A stretch of 64,000 nt of DNA. It comes from UBA2357 sp041678045. Its GTDB lineage: Bacteria; Pseudomonadota; Gammaproteobacteria; Burkholderiales; Rhodocyclaceae. Both the position numbers and the translations under genes were made by a program. The stretch spans positions 1 to 64,000 of the forward strand of contig JBAYOV010000016.1 in assembly GCA_041678045.1 (NCBI GenBank). The letters run 5' to 3'. The notes under the pieces are model-generated. The model had not been told where the DNA came from and made no database searches. It saw only the letters and a program-made list of their open reading frames with translations. The first letter of the stretch is position 1; each line of letters begins with the position of its first letter. Of the stretch, positions 53,608 through 62,493 are shown one piece after another.

Positions 53608-53883
53608 TCAGCGCACCTGGTTGGCGTGACGGTCAAACGCCCGCTGCAAGGCCGGAGCCGGCTGAGCAGGCATGTCCAACGCATCGAGAAAGGCGCTGAA
53701 ATCCTGCTGCGACAGCGTAATGGCCTCGTGCTGCTGAACCAGCGTCTGCGCTTGCTCGACTGCGTTTCTCAGCACGAATTCCGACACGCTCATGTGTGCA
53801 TAGGCTGCCGCCTTGTCGAGCAGACGGCGCACCTCCTGGTCGCAACGAATGTGCAGACGGGTGTCCTTGGTCAGGGAGTTCAT
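53608..53883 (-). CDS. DUF1778 ribbon-helix-helix antitoxin (TacA-like)
   Basis: 91 aa from ATG 53883, preceded by GAGGAAAG. TKDTRLHIRCDQEVRRLLDKAAAYAHMSVSEFVLRNAVEQAQTLV is the ribbon-helix-helix DNA-binding part; the C-terminal half binds the toxin in this family. It should autoregulate via the palindrome upstream of its promoter and neutralise the GNAT toxin. The frame is open to 53934, but that extension runs through the promoter. Confidence 0.92.
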   Translation of the reverse strand: MNSLTKDTRLHIRCDQEVRRLLDKAAAYAHMSVSEFVLRNAVEQAQTLVQQHEAITLSQQDFSAFLDALDMPAQPAPALQRAFDRHANQVR

Positions 53884-53910
53884 GGGGCTTTCCTCAAAAA
53901 TAACGCAGCT

Positions 53911-53939
53911 ATTGTGCGCCATATGTACGCACATATCAA
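53911..53939 (-). promoter_or_regulatory. Toxin-antitoxin promoter with operator palindrome
   Basis: On the minus strand TTGATA (53939-53934), 17-base spacer, CACAAT (53916-53911). The spacer holds the inverted repeat ATATGT-GCGT-ACATAT (53936-53921), a likely binding site for the RHH antitoxin. It gives the pair, and the helicases behind it, their own promoter inside the array. Confidence 0.7.
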
Positions 53940-53985
53940 GAATGAGTGAGCAGCGGCAGACAAGTCGGCCGGTGCTCTCTGCCTA

Positions 53986-54222
53986 CTACTGCTTACCGCG
54001 CCCCTTGCCCGAGGGAAAGACGGGACGCCAACCAAGCGTCTTCTCGATATCAGCCCAGATTTGGTTCAGCAGCGTCCGCTCCGCTTTTGCCTGTACGCCA
54101 CGCCGAAGGTCGTCCAAGGGGTACCAGCACTTGTCCCGGTCTTGAATCGTGCGCAGCACGCCTGCGGCGACGGGATAGCCGAGGTCGGCGAGTGTGGGTT
54201 TCTCCAAGCGCGTGGTTCTCAT
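53986..54222 (-). CDS. Small basic protein coupled to the methyltransferase, 78 aa
   Basis: Starts at ATG 54222, which shares ATGA with the methyltransferase stop. MRTTRLEKPTLADLGYPVAAG leads into RTIQDRDKCWYPLDDLRRGV and a basic C terminus SGKGRGKQ. It is soluble, and rich in charged residues; no family recognised. The 4-bp overlap indicates translation coupled to the methylase, so it may be a subunit or regulator of it. Confidence 0.65.
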   Translation of the reverse strand: MRTTRLEKPTLADLGYPVAAGVLRTIQDRDKCWYPLDDLRRGVQAKAERTLLNQIWADIEKTLGWRPVFPSGKGRGKQ

Positions 54223-57200
54223 GCGTTGTTCTCGAAAAACGCCCACGCGAGCCGGTAATCCTCTTCCCTATTGGCGCGGGCGAAGGGGGCGGTGTAGCTG
54301 CGCTCGACGGTGCGGGGGCCGCCGGGGAGGGTGTCATCTAGCACCCACTGGGTGATGACGGTGCCGTCGGGCACTTTGGGGCTGCCGCCCTGCTTCACCG
54401 TGGCCTCATCGGCACCTTCGGCGGGGTAGGTCCACAGGTCTTCCCAGCCGAAGGCGCCTTCGTGGCTCAGTTGCGTGCCCTCGCCGTCGGGCGTGGTGAT
54501 GCGGGTTTTGGGGGTGCTGCGACCACCCTTGCGCGGCAGGCCGACGCCGACCAGGCCAACGTTGCGGCTGAAAATGATGCGGCCGTGAATGTCGTACCAG
54601 GTGTCCCGTTCGTTTTGTTGCATCACCGGGAACTGCACACGGTAGATGAGCAGCAGCTCGTCCAGCGTCAGACCGAGGGCCTGGGCGACCAGCACGTCGA
54701 TTTCCACCAGCGCCATACGGCGGGCGTAGTCGCTGCGCAGCGCGCAGTGGCGGGTCCAGTCGCGGGTGAGGCTGGGCCAGAAATCCTGCGGCAGGCGCGG
54801 GTTATCGGGCTGGCTCCAGCACTGGTCGGCGAAGTCGGGGTCGAAGACTTCTTCCCACAGGGGGGCGTAGTGGGTGGTGAGGCAGTTGAGGGCGAGAGTG
54901 CGAGCCGAAATACCTGGTGCGGTGACGTGTGGCAGCCTGCCAAGAGTCGAGTCGTACAAATCGCCCAAACCTGTCGACTTGATGAAGAAGTCCGCAACAA
55001 CCGAGGCTGTGATACCTGCAACATCGATAAGCTCGGAGGCCGTCCGAAATGCGAGAGAAAGGACAGGGTGAATATGGGCGGCTCCGGGCGGAACGATTGT
55101 CGGAATCAGCGTCCGCTCCATGCTGGTACTGATGCGTCTGCGGTTCACGTACCGGAAAAACTCCGTCACCGCCCGCCCCTGCGTCTCGCCCTCTTCCACC
55201 CAGCTCACCCGTGGCGTGCGGCGCAGGTATTCGGCGCGGTCGGCCATGGGGCGGTAGTTGGTGCGCGGCAGGTAGTCGTCGGGCAAGGTTTCAAGACTAA
55301 TCGAGTCATACGCCAAGGGCGTGTTGCAGTTCTTTCTCGGCGTCTTGTAAAACGGATTGGCGACGAAAAAATGCGGGCCGGAGAGCACCCAGTCTTCCTG
55401 ACTGACAGGGAAGCCGGCGTCGCTGGAAGAGCGGCGAATGAGGGTGCCGTCCCTCTGCGAGTAGGTTTCGTCGAACATCACCGTCGAGAAGTAGCCGTCA
55501 GCCAAATCCGCCAGCCGGCGCGGATACACCGCCAGCTTCTGCAACACGCCGCTCAGCGCTCCGGCATGCAGGGCCGGCAAGCGGGCGCGGCGGGCCGGGG
55601 TGCCGGGTTCGTCGTACAGGCGGGCGAAGGTGGCGAGCGCCGTTTCATTCACCCGCACGATTCGGTCACGGTGACCAGCAGTGTTCCAATCGCCTTCGTC
55701 GTTCTTAATTCCGCCAGGCACACCTGTTCCATCCTGCAGATAGCAGGCATCAATCGTGGCAGGGACGAAGAGATTAGCAGCGTGGTCAAAACTCGGGGCG
55801 TTGCAGGGTGAGCCATAGACATTTACCGAGTACGTCACCCAATGGAGAATTTCTGAAAACAGCTTCTTGACGTTCACGAACTGAAAGTGTCGCCGCAGCC
55901 GCGCATACACCGCCTCACGCAAGGTGCCGCCCTTCGGATCGTCATACGGCCCTTCCGGATGCAGCAGCCCGGTCACCCCCTGCGCACTGTTCAATCCCCA
56001 GGCCAACGGCATGAAGCACTTGTAGAGATTGGTCTGCACCCCCTTCAGCAGCGGGTAGTTCTGTACCGCATTGAGGAAGCTCTGCGTGCCTTCCGCCTCC
56101 TGCAACTCCTCGGTCCACGCGACCTGCAGGCCGGGAAAGTCGTCGAAAGCCTGCGCCCGCAGCTTGGCCAACTCGCTCGCGCGGACCTTGCGCACCGCAA
56201 ACACCGGATTCCGCTCACCCAGAATACCGGCCTCGTTCCATTCCACCTTGAGCCAGGGCGGGTTCCCCAGAATCAGGTCGAAGCCGCCGCGCGCGAGCAA
56301 CACATCCGCAAAGCACAACTCCCAGTGCAGGAAACGCTGGGTGGTGGCCACCGCCTCCACCTGCTCGATGCGCGGAAAATGCTGCCGCAGCTTGCTGATG
56401 CGTAGCTGGCCGAACTTGTCGTGCAGGTTGGCGCCGGCGGGCTGGGTGGCGAGTGTGGGCTGCACGGCACCGAACATGTCGCCCTGCACCTCGGGCAGGA
56501 GCTGCTGGGGTTCGGGCGGCTCCATGAAGTCCAGCCCGCGCTGTGGGGCGAGGTCCACCACGTTGCCTTCGAGAATGGCCCCGACCTCCAGCCACCATTC
56601 CTCGCGGCTGGGCAGCTTGCGGCTCTCGGCGATGGGCCAGAACCACAGCGCGCACCAGTAATCCATCACCAGCTTCAGGCGGCGGAAAGGCGTGGCAAGG
56701 TCGCCATCGGCGTTGAAGAGCCCGGCGCGGCGGATGGCTTCCTTCTGGGCGCGGGTGATGGCGGCCGCCCCACCTGCAACCCCCCGTTCGCCCTGAGCTT
56801 GTCGAAGGGCGCTCCCCGGAAAACGGGCTTCGACAGGCTCAGCCCGAACGGTCTGAAATGAAGCGGCGCCCTGCCGAACGGTCTGAAATGAAGCGGCGCC
56901 CTGCTGGATACCTGCGTCATGCGGCCAGAGGTCGAGGGCGTCTTCGGTACGTTCGCGGTCGCGGGCCAGGGCCTGGGTGTGTTCCTGCCACAGGGCCTGC
57001 ACACGCTCGCTCAACTGCTGCAAGCGGGCGACCTCGTGGGGCTCCAGCGGGCGGGTGAAGTCGCGTCGCCACTTCTTGAGGCGCTCGAAGTCGTCCGGGT
57101 ACAGCGCCTTGGCGGCCTTGTCGGTGTAGTGGGCCATGCCCGGGTCGGGCAGCAGGAAGTGCCAGATTTCGTCCGGCTTGCGCGGCGCCTGTAGGGTAAC

Positions 57201-59513
57201 GCGGCGCGGCGGCTCATCAAACCAGGCGGGCTTGGCGCCCTTCTTGAGCGCGGCGGCGTTGACCACCTGATGGCGAGCGCCGATGAGGCTGTTGCCGGCA
57301 AAGAGCTGGTAGCCGAACCAGGGCACGCGGGCGGGCAGCGGCCTACCTTGCGCGTCGGTGACCGGGTTGCCCTCTTCGTCCAGCTCACCATAGATGGCAT
57401 TCAACCACAGCGACACTTCGGCCAATTCCACCGCCACCGGGTTGAGGTCCACGCCGAACACGTTGCGGTCGGCAAGATACATGCGCACCTTCTGCAGTTC
57501 CTGCGGGTAACGGTCGTGCGGGATGCGGCGGCCCAGTTCTTGTTGCTTCCGCTCCAGATAGGCCTCGGCAAGCTGGTTGACCGCCTCGTTCAAGAACGCT
57601 GCGCTGCCCATGGCCGGCTCGCAGACGGTGAGCGTGAGGATGTCGTCGGCCTGCTTTACCCGGCCGTTTTCAGGGGCGAGCAGTTCCTTGAGGGCGTACT
57701 TGACCAGGCACTGGGTGAGGACCTGCGGGGTGTAGTAGCTGGCACTTTTCTGGCGGTCGCGCCCGGCCAGCCGATAGATGAAGCTGCCCTTGGGGTACAT
57801 GCGCAGCTTGCGGTGGCCGGCGTCGGTGAAGTCGTAGACCCGCTCGTCTTCGGTGTATTCAGAGAGGCGGCTGGCGGGGACGAACCAGGCGGTGTCGAGC
57901 TTGTCGGTGTCCGAGGCGGCACCACTGCCCTTGCGGCGGCCGCGACCGGCGCTGTCGTCGGCGGCATCGCTGTCGTTGGCATTGTCGTTGCCTTCTTCGT
58001 CGCTGTCGGTGTCCTCATCTTCGGCTGTGGCAGTCTTGCCCTTTTTGGGCGCGGGCTTGACCTCGTAGAGGTCGTCGGACGCGAAGAAGCCACGGTAACT
58101 CAGCAGCGCCTCATACACCGCACCGAGCTGGTTGATGGACAGCAGCTGGTAGCTGACCCGGCCGCTGCGACGCCCCCTGCCCTGACCACGCGTGAGCGAC
58201 ATGAGGCGGATGACGGTCTGCCAGAGGTGGTTGGGGAAGCGGACCTTGACAAGGAGCGGCAGAGTGGCATCGTCGAACAGGCGGCTGTCGAGCGGCGCGA
58301 GTGCAAAGGTTTCGCGGGCGCCGGCGACGGTGCTGCCCCCTGCCCCGCCGAGCTGATGCTGGGTGGGTGCCGCCAGGCCGGTACCTTCCGCGACCAGCCT
58401 GAAGAGGCGGCGCAGCGTGGCGTCGAAGTAGAGGCCTTCGCGGGCGTGCGGCGTGGTGAGCGGCTGCATCTCCAGGTCGCGCAGGCTCTCCAGGCTGTAG
58501 CCCTTGAGGTAGATGTCGCTCTTGCCGATGGGCACGTAGCCGAGCTCGGGGCGGGCCTCGATGTAGAACATGAAGAGCAGGCGATACACCAGGCGCAGGC
58601 ATTCCAGACTGAGGTCGCCGGCATCGAGCTGGTCCTTGCCGCTGAAAAAGCCCTTCTTGGCGTCGGCGGCCTGTTCGCGCAGCTGGCGGGCGGCTTCGTT
58701 GCCGAGCAGCTCGATGGCTTCGCGCAGGGCGTGCTTGAGGTCTTCGCTGACACCGAAGGCGTGCTTGTGGGCGTTCTCGTCCAGGCTTTCGAGCAGGCTG
58801 TTGCCTTCGCCGGGGGCGAGACAGTCCTTGTGGAGCAGCGCGGCACAGGCCTTGAGGGTGTCGGCGTCCTTGCGGTCGAGGATGTCGGCCCAGTTGAAGC
58901 GCAGCGCCCGGTTGTTGGGCCACTTGTAGCGGTCGAGCAGCAGCCACTCGTCCAGACCGCACAACAACGCGTAGCGCGGCGGGGTGTCGGCACCGAAAAC
59001 GGCGTCGGACAGCAGGTCGGCCCAGGTGTCGGACCGCAGGGCTTGGGGCACCGGTTCGCCGCCGTAGTGCAGGCTCATCAGGCGGTGGTCGAGCAGGTCT
59101 TCGTTTTCCGCACCGGGCTGGTAGGCGGGGACGATGGCGAGCTGCGGCAGCTGCAGCTGCCAGAAGGGCAAGGGCTGGCCGGCGGCGAGTTCGTGCGCAA
59201 CCGGCAGTTTGGCCGGGGCAGCGTGGCCGAGGGCTTGCAGCAGACCGGACTGGAGCTGGGTGAACAGCCGCCAGCGCTCGGCTGCGTCGCCGGCGCGCTG
59301 CACCTGGCTGCGCAGCACAAACCACTTTTGCGCCCAGGCTTGCAGGCGCTTGTGCGGGGCGCGGTGGCGTTCATCACTGGCTTCGGCGGCCTCCCAGGCA
59401 TCGAGCCGGGCCTTGATGTCGCCCTTGAAGACTTCGGCCAGATAGTGGTGGCTGTAGAACTCGTTTTCGTTGGTGATGCCGGCGAAGGTTTGAACGGCGT
59501 CCAATACGGGCAT
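54219..59513 (-). CDS. Eco57I-like DNA N6-adenine methyltransferase (DrmMI/PglX-like), 1764 aa
   Basis: I start at ATG 59513, two bases after the SNF2 helicase stop; the frame is open upstream only by overlap. Motifs: helical N-terminal region to about 600, SAM-binding motif I LTVCEPAMGSAAFLNEA near 635, FGVDLNPVAVELAEVSLWLNAIYGE, and catalytic NPPW in LILGNPPWLKVEW near 1087. A target-recognition-like region occupies the last 500 residues. It would methylate adenine to mark self DNA. Residues about 871-910 are encoded by a REP element plus a 30-bp tandem duplication, still in frame, between SAM-binding and NPPW segments. An acidic low-complexity stretch lies near 480-530. Confidence 0.9.
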   Translation of the reverse strand: MPVLDAVQTFAGITNENEFYSHHYLAEVFKGDIKARLDAWEAAEASDERHRAPHKRLQAWAQKWFVLRSQVQRAGDAAERWRLFTQLQSGLLQALGHAAPAKLPVAHELAAGQPLPFWQLQLPQLAIVPAYQPGAENEDLLDHRLMSLHYGGEPVPQALRSDTWADLLSDAVFGADTPPRYALLCGLDEWLLLDRYKWPNNRALRFNWADILDRKDADTLKACAALLHKDCLAPGEGNSLLESLDENAHKHAFGVSEDLKHALREAIELLGNEAARQLREQAADAKKGFFSGKDQLDAGDLSLECLRLVYRLLFMFYIEARPELGYVPIGKSDIYLKGYSLESLRDLEMQPLTTPHAREGLYFDATLRRLFRLVAEGTGLAAPTQHQLGGAGGSTVAGARETFALAPLDSRLFDDATLPLLVKVRFPNHLWQTVIRLMSLTRGQGRGRRSGRVSYQLLSINQLGAVYEALLSYRGFFASDDLYEVKPAPKKGKTATAEDEDTDSDEEGNDNANDSDAADDSAGRGRRKGSGAASDTDKLDTAWFVPASRLSEYTEDERVYDFTDAGHRKLRMYPKGSFIYRLAGRDRQKSASYYTPQVLTQCLVKYALKELLAPENGRVKQADDILTLTVCEPAMGSAAFLNEAVNQLAEAYLERKQQELGRRIPHDRYPQELQKVRMYLADRNVFGVDLNPVAVELAEVSLWLNAIYGELDEEGNPVTDAQGRPLPARVPWFGYQLFAGNSLIGARHQVVNAAALKKGAKPAWFDEPPRRVTLQAPRKPDEIWHFLLPDPGMAHYTDKAAKALYPDDFERLKKWRRDFTRPLEPHEVARLQQLSERVQALWQEHTQALARDRERTEDALDLWPHDAGIQQGAASFQTVRQGAASFQTVRAEPVEARFPGSALRQAQGERGVAGGAAAITRAQKEAIRRAGLFNADGDLATPFRRLKLVMDYWCALWFWPIAESRKLPSREEWWLEVGAILEGNVVDLAPQRGLDFMEPPEPQQLLPEVQGDMFGAVQPTLATQPAGANLHDKFGQLRISKLRQHFPRIEQVEAVATTQRFLHWELCFADVLLARGGFDLILGNPPWLKVEWNEAGILGERNPVFAVRKVRASELAKLRAQAFDDFPGLQVAWTEELQEAEGTQSFLNAVQNYPLLKGVQTNLYKCFMPLAWGLNSAQGVTGLLHPEGPYDDPKGGTLREAVYARLRRHFQFVNVKKLFSEILHWVTYSVNVYGSPCNAPSFDHAANLFVPATIDACYLQDGTGVPGGIKNDEGDWNTAGHRDRIVRVNETALATFARLYDEPGTPARRARLPALHAGALSGVLQKLAVYPRRLADLADGYFSTVMFDETYSQRDGTLIRRSSSDAGFPVSQEDWVLSGPHFFVANPFYKTPRKNCNTPLAYDSISLETLPDDYLPRTNYRPMADRAEYLRRTPRVSWVEEGETQGRAVTEFFRYVNRRRISTSMERTLIPTIVPPGAAHIHPVLSLAFRTASELIDVAGITASVVADFFIKSTGLGDLYDSTLGRLPHVTAPGISARTLALNCLTTHYAPLWEEVFDPDFADQCWSQPDNPRLPQDFWPSLTRDWTRHCALRSDYARRMALVEIDVLVAQALGLTLDELLLIYRVQFPVMQQNERDTWYDIHGRIIFSRNVGLVGVGLPRKGGRSTPKTRITTPDGEGTQLSHEGAFGWEDLWTYPAEGADEATVKQGGSPKVPDGTVITQWVLDDTLPGGPRTVERSYTAPFARANREEDYRLAWAFFENNA
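56784..56903. repeat. REP element inside the methyltransferase gene plus 30-bp tandem duplication
   Basis: CCGTTCGCCCTGAGCTTGTC...GACAGGCTCAGCCCGAACGG (56784-56851) is an imperfect palindrome identical in type to the core of the element at 62494-62620. A 30-bp unit beginning CCGAACGGTCTGAAATGAAG is present twice in tandem (56844-56903). The protein text across it includes RAEPVEARFPG and LRQAQGERG, a known signature of this REP when translated. Confidence 0.9.
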
Positions 59514-59515
59514 GG

Positions 59516-62161
59516 TCAGGCTCCGGCAACAGCGGTAGTGCTGGGGTTGCAGACAGCGGCGAGCACCTGAATCCAGGGTTGGGGCTCGGTGGTGAGGGTG
59601 TCTTCCACCCAGCGCCGGTAGTCGTCGAACACACGGTGAATGTCGCGGCTCCTCTGCTCGAAGCGGCCGCGCTTCACGGTTTCGAGCTGCTTTTCGAGGT
59701 CGAGGCTGAGCTGCTCCAACTGGCGCCCCTGGAGGCGCTGCAAGTCGGCCAGCGTGCCTTCGAGGCGCTGGGCGAGCTCGACCGAGAAGACGGCCTGCTG
59801 CTGGAGCATGTAAGCATGCATGGTGCGCACCGCAGCGGGCAAGGCGCTCTGCATGGCCTGGGTGGTGGTGGCAAGCTCCGGCGTGTGCCCGCGGTTGGGT
59901 AAGCCCCCCGCCTTGAGGCCGGCACGGACGATGAAGGTGTCGAAGGCTTCGAGGCCAAAAGCGCCCTGCCCCACGCGGCTGGCCACTTGCCACTCGACCA
60001 GCATGGGCTGGCCCTTGCGGTTGGGGATGAGGCTCATGAGGATGAAGGCCTGCTCCCCCGGCGCGAGCTTGTGGCTTTGCAAGAGCGGCGCGCGATGGCG
60101 GCCGAAGTGGGTGAGCACCCGGTCGCCCAGCCACTCGACGATGGGGTGCTGCGGCCACAGGTAGTGGAGCTTGGGCCAGGTGTCCTGCTCGGCGCGGGCC
60201 TGGCGGGCGGCTTCGATGGCGTCCGCCATGCGCTTGGGGTCGGCACACAGGGCGTAGTGGTCGTTGTCGGCCTGGGCCTCACGCGGCAACTGGCGCAGGC
60301 GCTCTTGCAGGTCGAGCGGCGCGGTGAGCGCGATGAGGCGCTCGGCATCCTCGGCATTCCACTGGCACAGGGTCTGGCCCTGGTTGAGTAGGGTCAATGC
60401 AGTCTTGGCGTAGTGGAAGTCGCTGTCGAAGAGCGAAGCGGGTTCGGCGATGTGGTCGAGGCTGCTTCCAGGTGCAGCGGTTTCGGCGGCTTCGTCGAAC
60501 GTAGCGCTGCCGCCGAAGAGGGTCATCAGCCAGTCGCCGTCATTGTCCGACTCGGAAGCGGCAGCCTCGTCCATCGTGGCTTCGACCGCTTCGGGGCTGA
60601 GACCTTCGGCCATGAAGTCGGCAACCTTCTCGGCTTCCTTGTCCGGGTCGAAAACGTTGAGAAAGGCCGAAGGGTCGCCGAGGTTGAAGTTCGCCTGCTC
60701 GTCCTTCTTTTCGAGGATTTCGAGGATGCGCAGGTCGCCCTTGATTTTCTCGTTCACCGTCTCGGTGAAGAGATAGAGGATGTGCGGCTGATGCTTCTGG
60801 CCGTAGCGGTCGACGCGGCCGTTGCGCTGCTGGAAGACCATCAGCGACCAGGGCAGGTCGAAGTGCACCAGGCGGTGACAGAAGTAGTGCAGGTTGAGGC
60901 CTTCGCTGGCGACATCCGAACACAGCAGGATGCGCAGCGGGTCGTCGAGGCGGCCGAAGCGCTCGACCAGCTCCTGCTGCTCGGTGTCGGCCATCTGGCC
61001 GTGCAGGACTTCAAGCTGGTTGGGCTTGAGCTTGAGGTCGGCAGCGAGGTGCTCGCGCAGCCAGCGCAGGGTTTCGATGCGCTCGGAAAAGATGACCAGG
61101 CGGTCTTCGGCCTGCTTGACCTCCCAGCCAAAGTCAGCGGACTGCAGGTGCTGCTTGAGGCGCTGGTACTTACTGAACTGGGTGGCAGCAGGGTCGGTGG
61201 CGAGCGGGGTGAGCGTCTCTTCAAAGTCGCGCAGCGCTTCGACCTCAGTTGCCTCGTCTGCGGTCGGGCTAGACTTTGCCTGCAGCAGGGCGATGCGCTT
61301 GCGGGTGGATTCCAACGCGGCAGCCGGGCTGGAAAACAGCCCCTTCTGCATGGCAATACGTTGCAGCTCCTGCTGCTTGCCGGCCTTGTGCTGCCCCCCT
61401 TGGGTAAACGGAATCTCCAGCAGGGCGCGGTAGGCGGCCTCTTCCTGTGCGGTGGCCGGCGCCCGCAGACAATTGGTGATGCGCTCCTGAAAGTCGGCAC
61501 TGACCTGGTCGCGGATGTCTTTCTTGAAGCGGCGGATGACCAGGCCCTTGCTGCGGAAGTCGTCGGGCGTGTAATCGTCGGGGTCGGAGATCGCCGTAGG
61601 GTCGAGCAGGCTCATCAGCGAGGCGAAGCTGCGTGCAGAGCCATCGTGCGGCGTGGCCGAGAGCAGCATCAGCGTATCCGAACGGGTGGCGAGCAGCTTG
61701 GCCAGCCGCGCCCGACGCGAGAGCCCCGACTCACCGGCACGGGCAGCGACGTTGTGGCATTCGTCGATGACGATGATGTCCCACCAGGCGTTCTCGAGGT
61801 AGTTGCGATACTCAAGGTTGCTCTTGAGGGTGTCGATGGAGATGATGCTGCGGTCGAAGTAGTTGAAGGGGTTGTGGTTGGCGGGGATGCGGTTGCGCAC
61901 CCGGGCCAGACCCACCGAGTCCAGCCGCACCAGCGGGATGGAGAAGCGGCTCCACCACTCCTTCTGGAACTGCGTGAGCATCGCCTTCTGGGTGACCACC
62001 AGGATGCGCTTGCCCCGGCCCCGCTGAATAAGCTCGGTGGCGAGCACACCCGCTTCCAGCGTCTTGCCCAGACCGACCGCATCGGCAATCAGGATGCGCG
62101 AGCGTGGTTGACGCAGGGCCTGCAGCGCCGGATCGAGCTGGTAAGGCACGAGGTTCATCAC
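59516..62161 (-). CDS. SNF2-type helicase (DrmD-like), N-terminally interrupted
   Basis: The open part encodes 881 aa: LIADAVGLGKTLEAGVL (Walker A), IVIDECHNVA (DECH), LLSATPHDG, and in the C half LVIFSERIETLRWL, LLCSDVASEGLNL and QQRNGRVDRYGQ (motif VI). This is the helicase of DISARM class 1 type (DrmD) or a close relative. GTG 62161 or ATG 62158 are the first usable starts, but homology-like sequence continues upstream for about 100 codons and is broken by TAG at 62335-62333. Helicase motifs are all downstream of the stop. If translation restarts, the ATPase could still be made without its N-terminal domain. First gene of the array. Confidence 0.85.
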   Translation of the reverse strand: MMNLVPYQLDPALQALRQPRSRILIADAVGLGKTLEAGVLATELIQRGRGKRILVVTQKAMLTQFQKEWWSRFSIPLVRLDSVGLARVRNRIPANHNPFNYFDRSIISIDTLKSNLEYRNYLENAWWDIIVIDECHNVAARAGESGLSRRARLAKLLATRSDTLMLLSATPHDGSARSFASLMSLLDPTAISDPDDYTPDDFRSKGLVIRRFKKDIRDQVSADFQERITNCLRAPATAQEEAAYRALLEIPFTQGGQHKAGKQQELQRIAMQKGLFSSPAAALESTRKRIALLQAKSSPTADEATEVEALRDFEETLTPLATDPAATQFSKYQRLKQHLQSADFGWEVKQAEDRLVIFSERIETLRWLREHLAADLKLKPNQLEVLHGQMADTEQQELVERFGRLDDPLRILLCSDVASEGLNLHYFCHRLVHFDLPWSLMVFQQRNGRVDRYGQKHQPHILYLFTETVNEKIKGDLRILEILEKKDEQANFNLGDPSAFLNVFDPDKEAEKVADFMAEGLSPEAVEATMDEAAASESDNDGDWLMTLFGGSATFDEAAETAAPGSSLDHIAEPASLFDSDFHYAKTALTLLNQGQTLCQWNAEDAERLIALTAPLDLQERLRQLPREAQADNDHYALCADPKRMADAIEAARQARAEQDTWPKLHYLWPQHPIVEWLGDRVLTHFGRHRAPLLQSHKLAPGEQAFILMSLIPNRKGQPMLVEWQVASRVGQGAFGLEAFDTFIVRAGLKAGGLPNRGHTPELATTTQAMQSALPAAVRTMHAYMLQQQAVFSVELAQRLEGTLADLQRLQGRQLEQLSLDLEKQLETVKRGRFEQRSRDIHRVFDDYRRWVEDTLTTEPQPWIQVLAAVCNPSTTAVAGA

Positions 62162-62332
62162 GCCACGGTGGCCAAGGTGAATTTTGTCGTCGTTGGCGAT
62201 GTTGCGCCGGCGCAGACTCTCCAGATACAGGAGACTGGCGTTGTAGGCGGGGGTGTCGTCGGGGATGAGCTCGGTCTTCTCAGGGTCAAGGACGGCAATC
62301 TCATCTTCGAGCGTGGTGAGAAACAGCGCCGA

Positions 62333-62464
62333 CTAGCTGCGTACCAGTTCGGAGACGCCATCGCAGGTCAGGAGCCAGCCTCCGTCGGTAGCGGGGTCGA
62401 TGCGGCGGACGAGCCATTCTTCGTCGCGGATAACGACACGTGAGCCGGGGGCAAAAGGGAGCAT
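62333..62464 (-). pseudogene. 5' part of the SNF2 helicase gene ending in an amber codon
   Basis: From ATG 62464 the frame reads MLPFAPGSRVVIRDEEWLVR, then WLLTCDGVSELVRS and TAG, and resumes as SALFLTTLEDEIAVLDP and IHLGHRGVMNLVPYQ in the same frame as the helicase. CAG to TAG is a single C-to-T change. The 43-codon peptide alone would not be functional. Confidence 0.75.
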
Positions 62465-62493
62465 CAATCAGTTCGCCGTTGTATTTGAGGTGC

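Noticed and set aside
56844..56903. Tandem 30-bp repeat as a CRISPR-like array
   Set aside because: Only two units, no spacers, located inside a coding frame. No CRISPR array or cas gene was seen anywhere in the window.
54219..60248. A 2009-codon version of the methyltransferase gene
   Set aside because: The extra N-terminal 245 codons overlap the SNF2 helicase tail in another frame and look random; ATG 59513 follows the helicase stop.
44996..62443. Long plus-strand frames at 44996-47089, 49873-51630, 51976-53082, 57270-59570 and 60413-62443
   Set aside because: Antisense shadows of the helicases and methyltransferase; no family resemblance.
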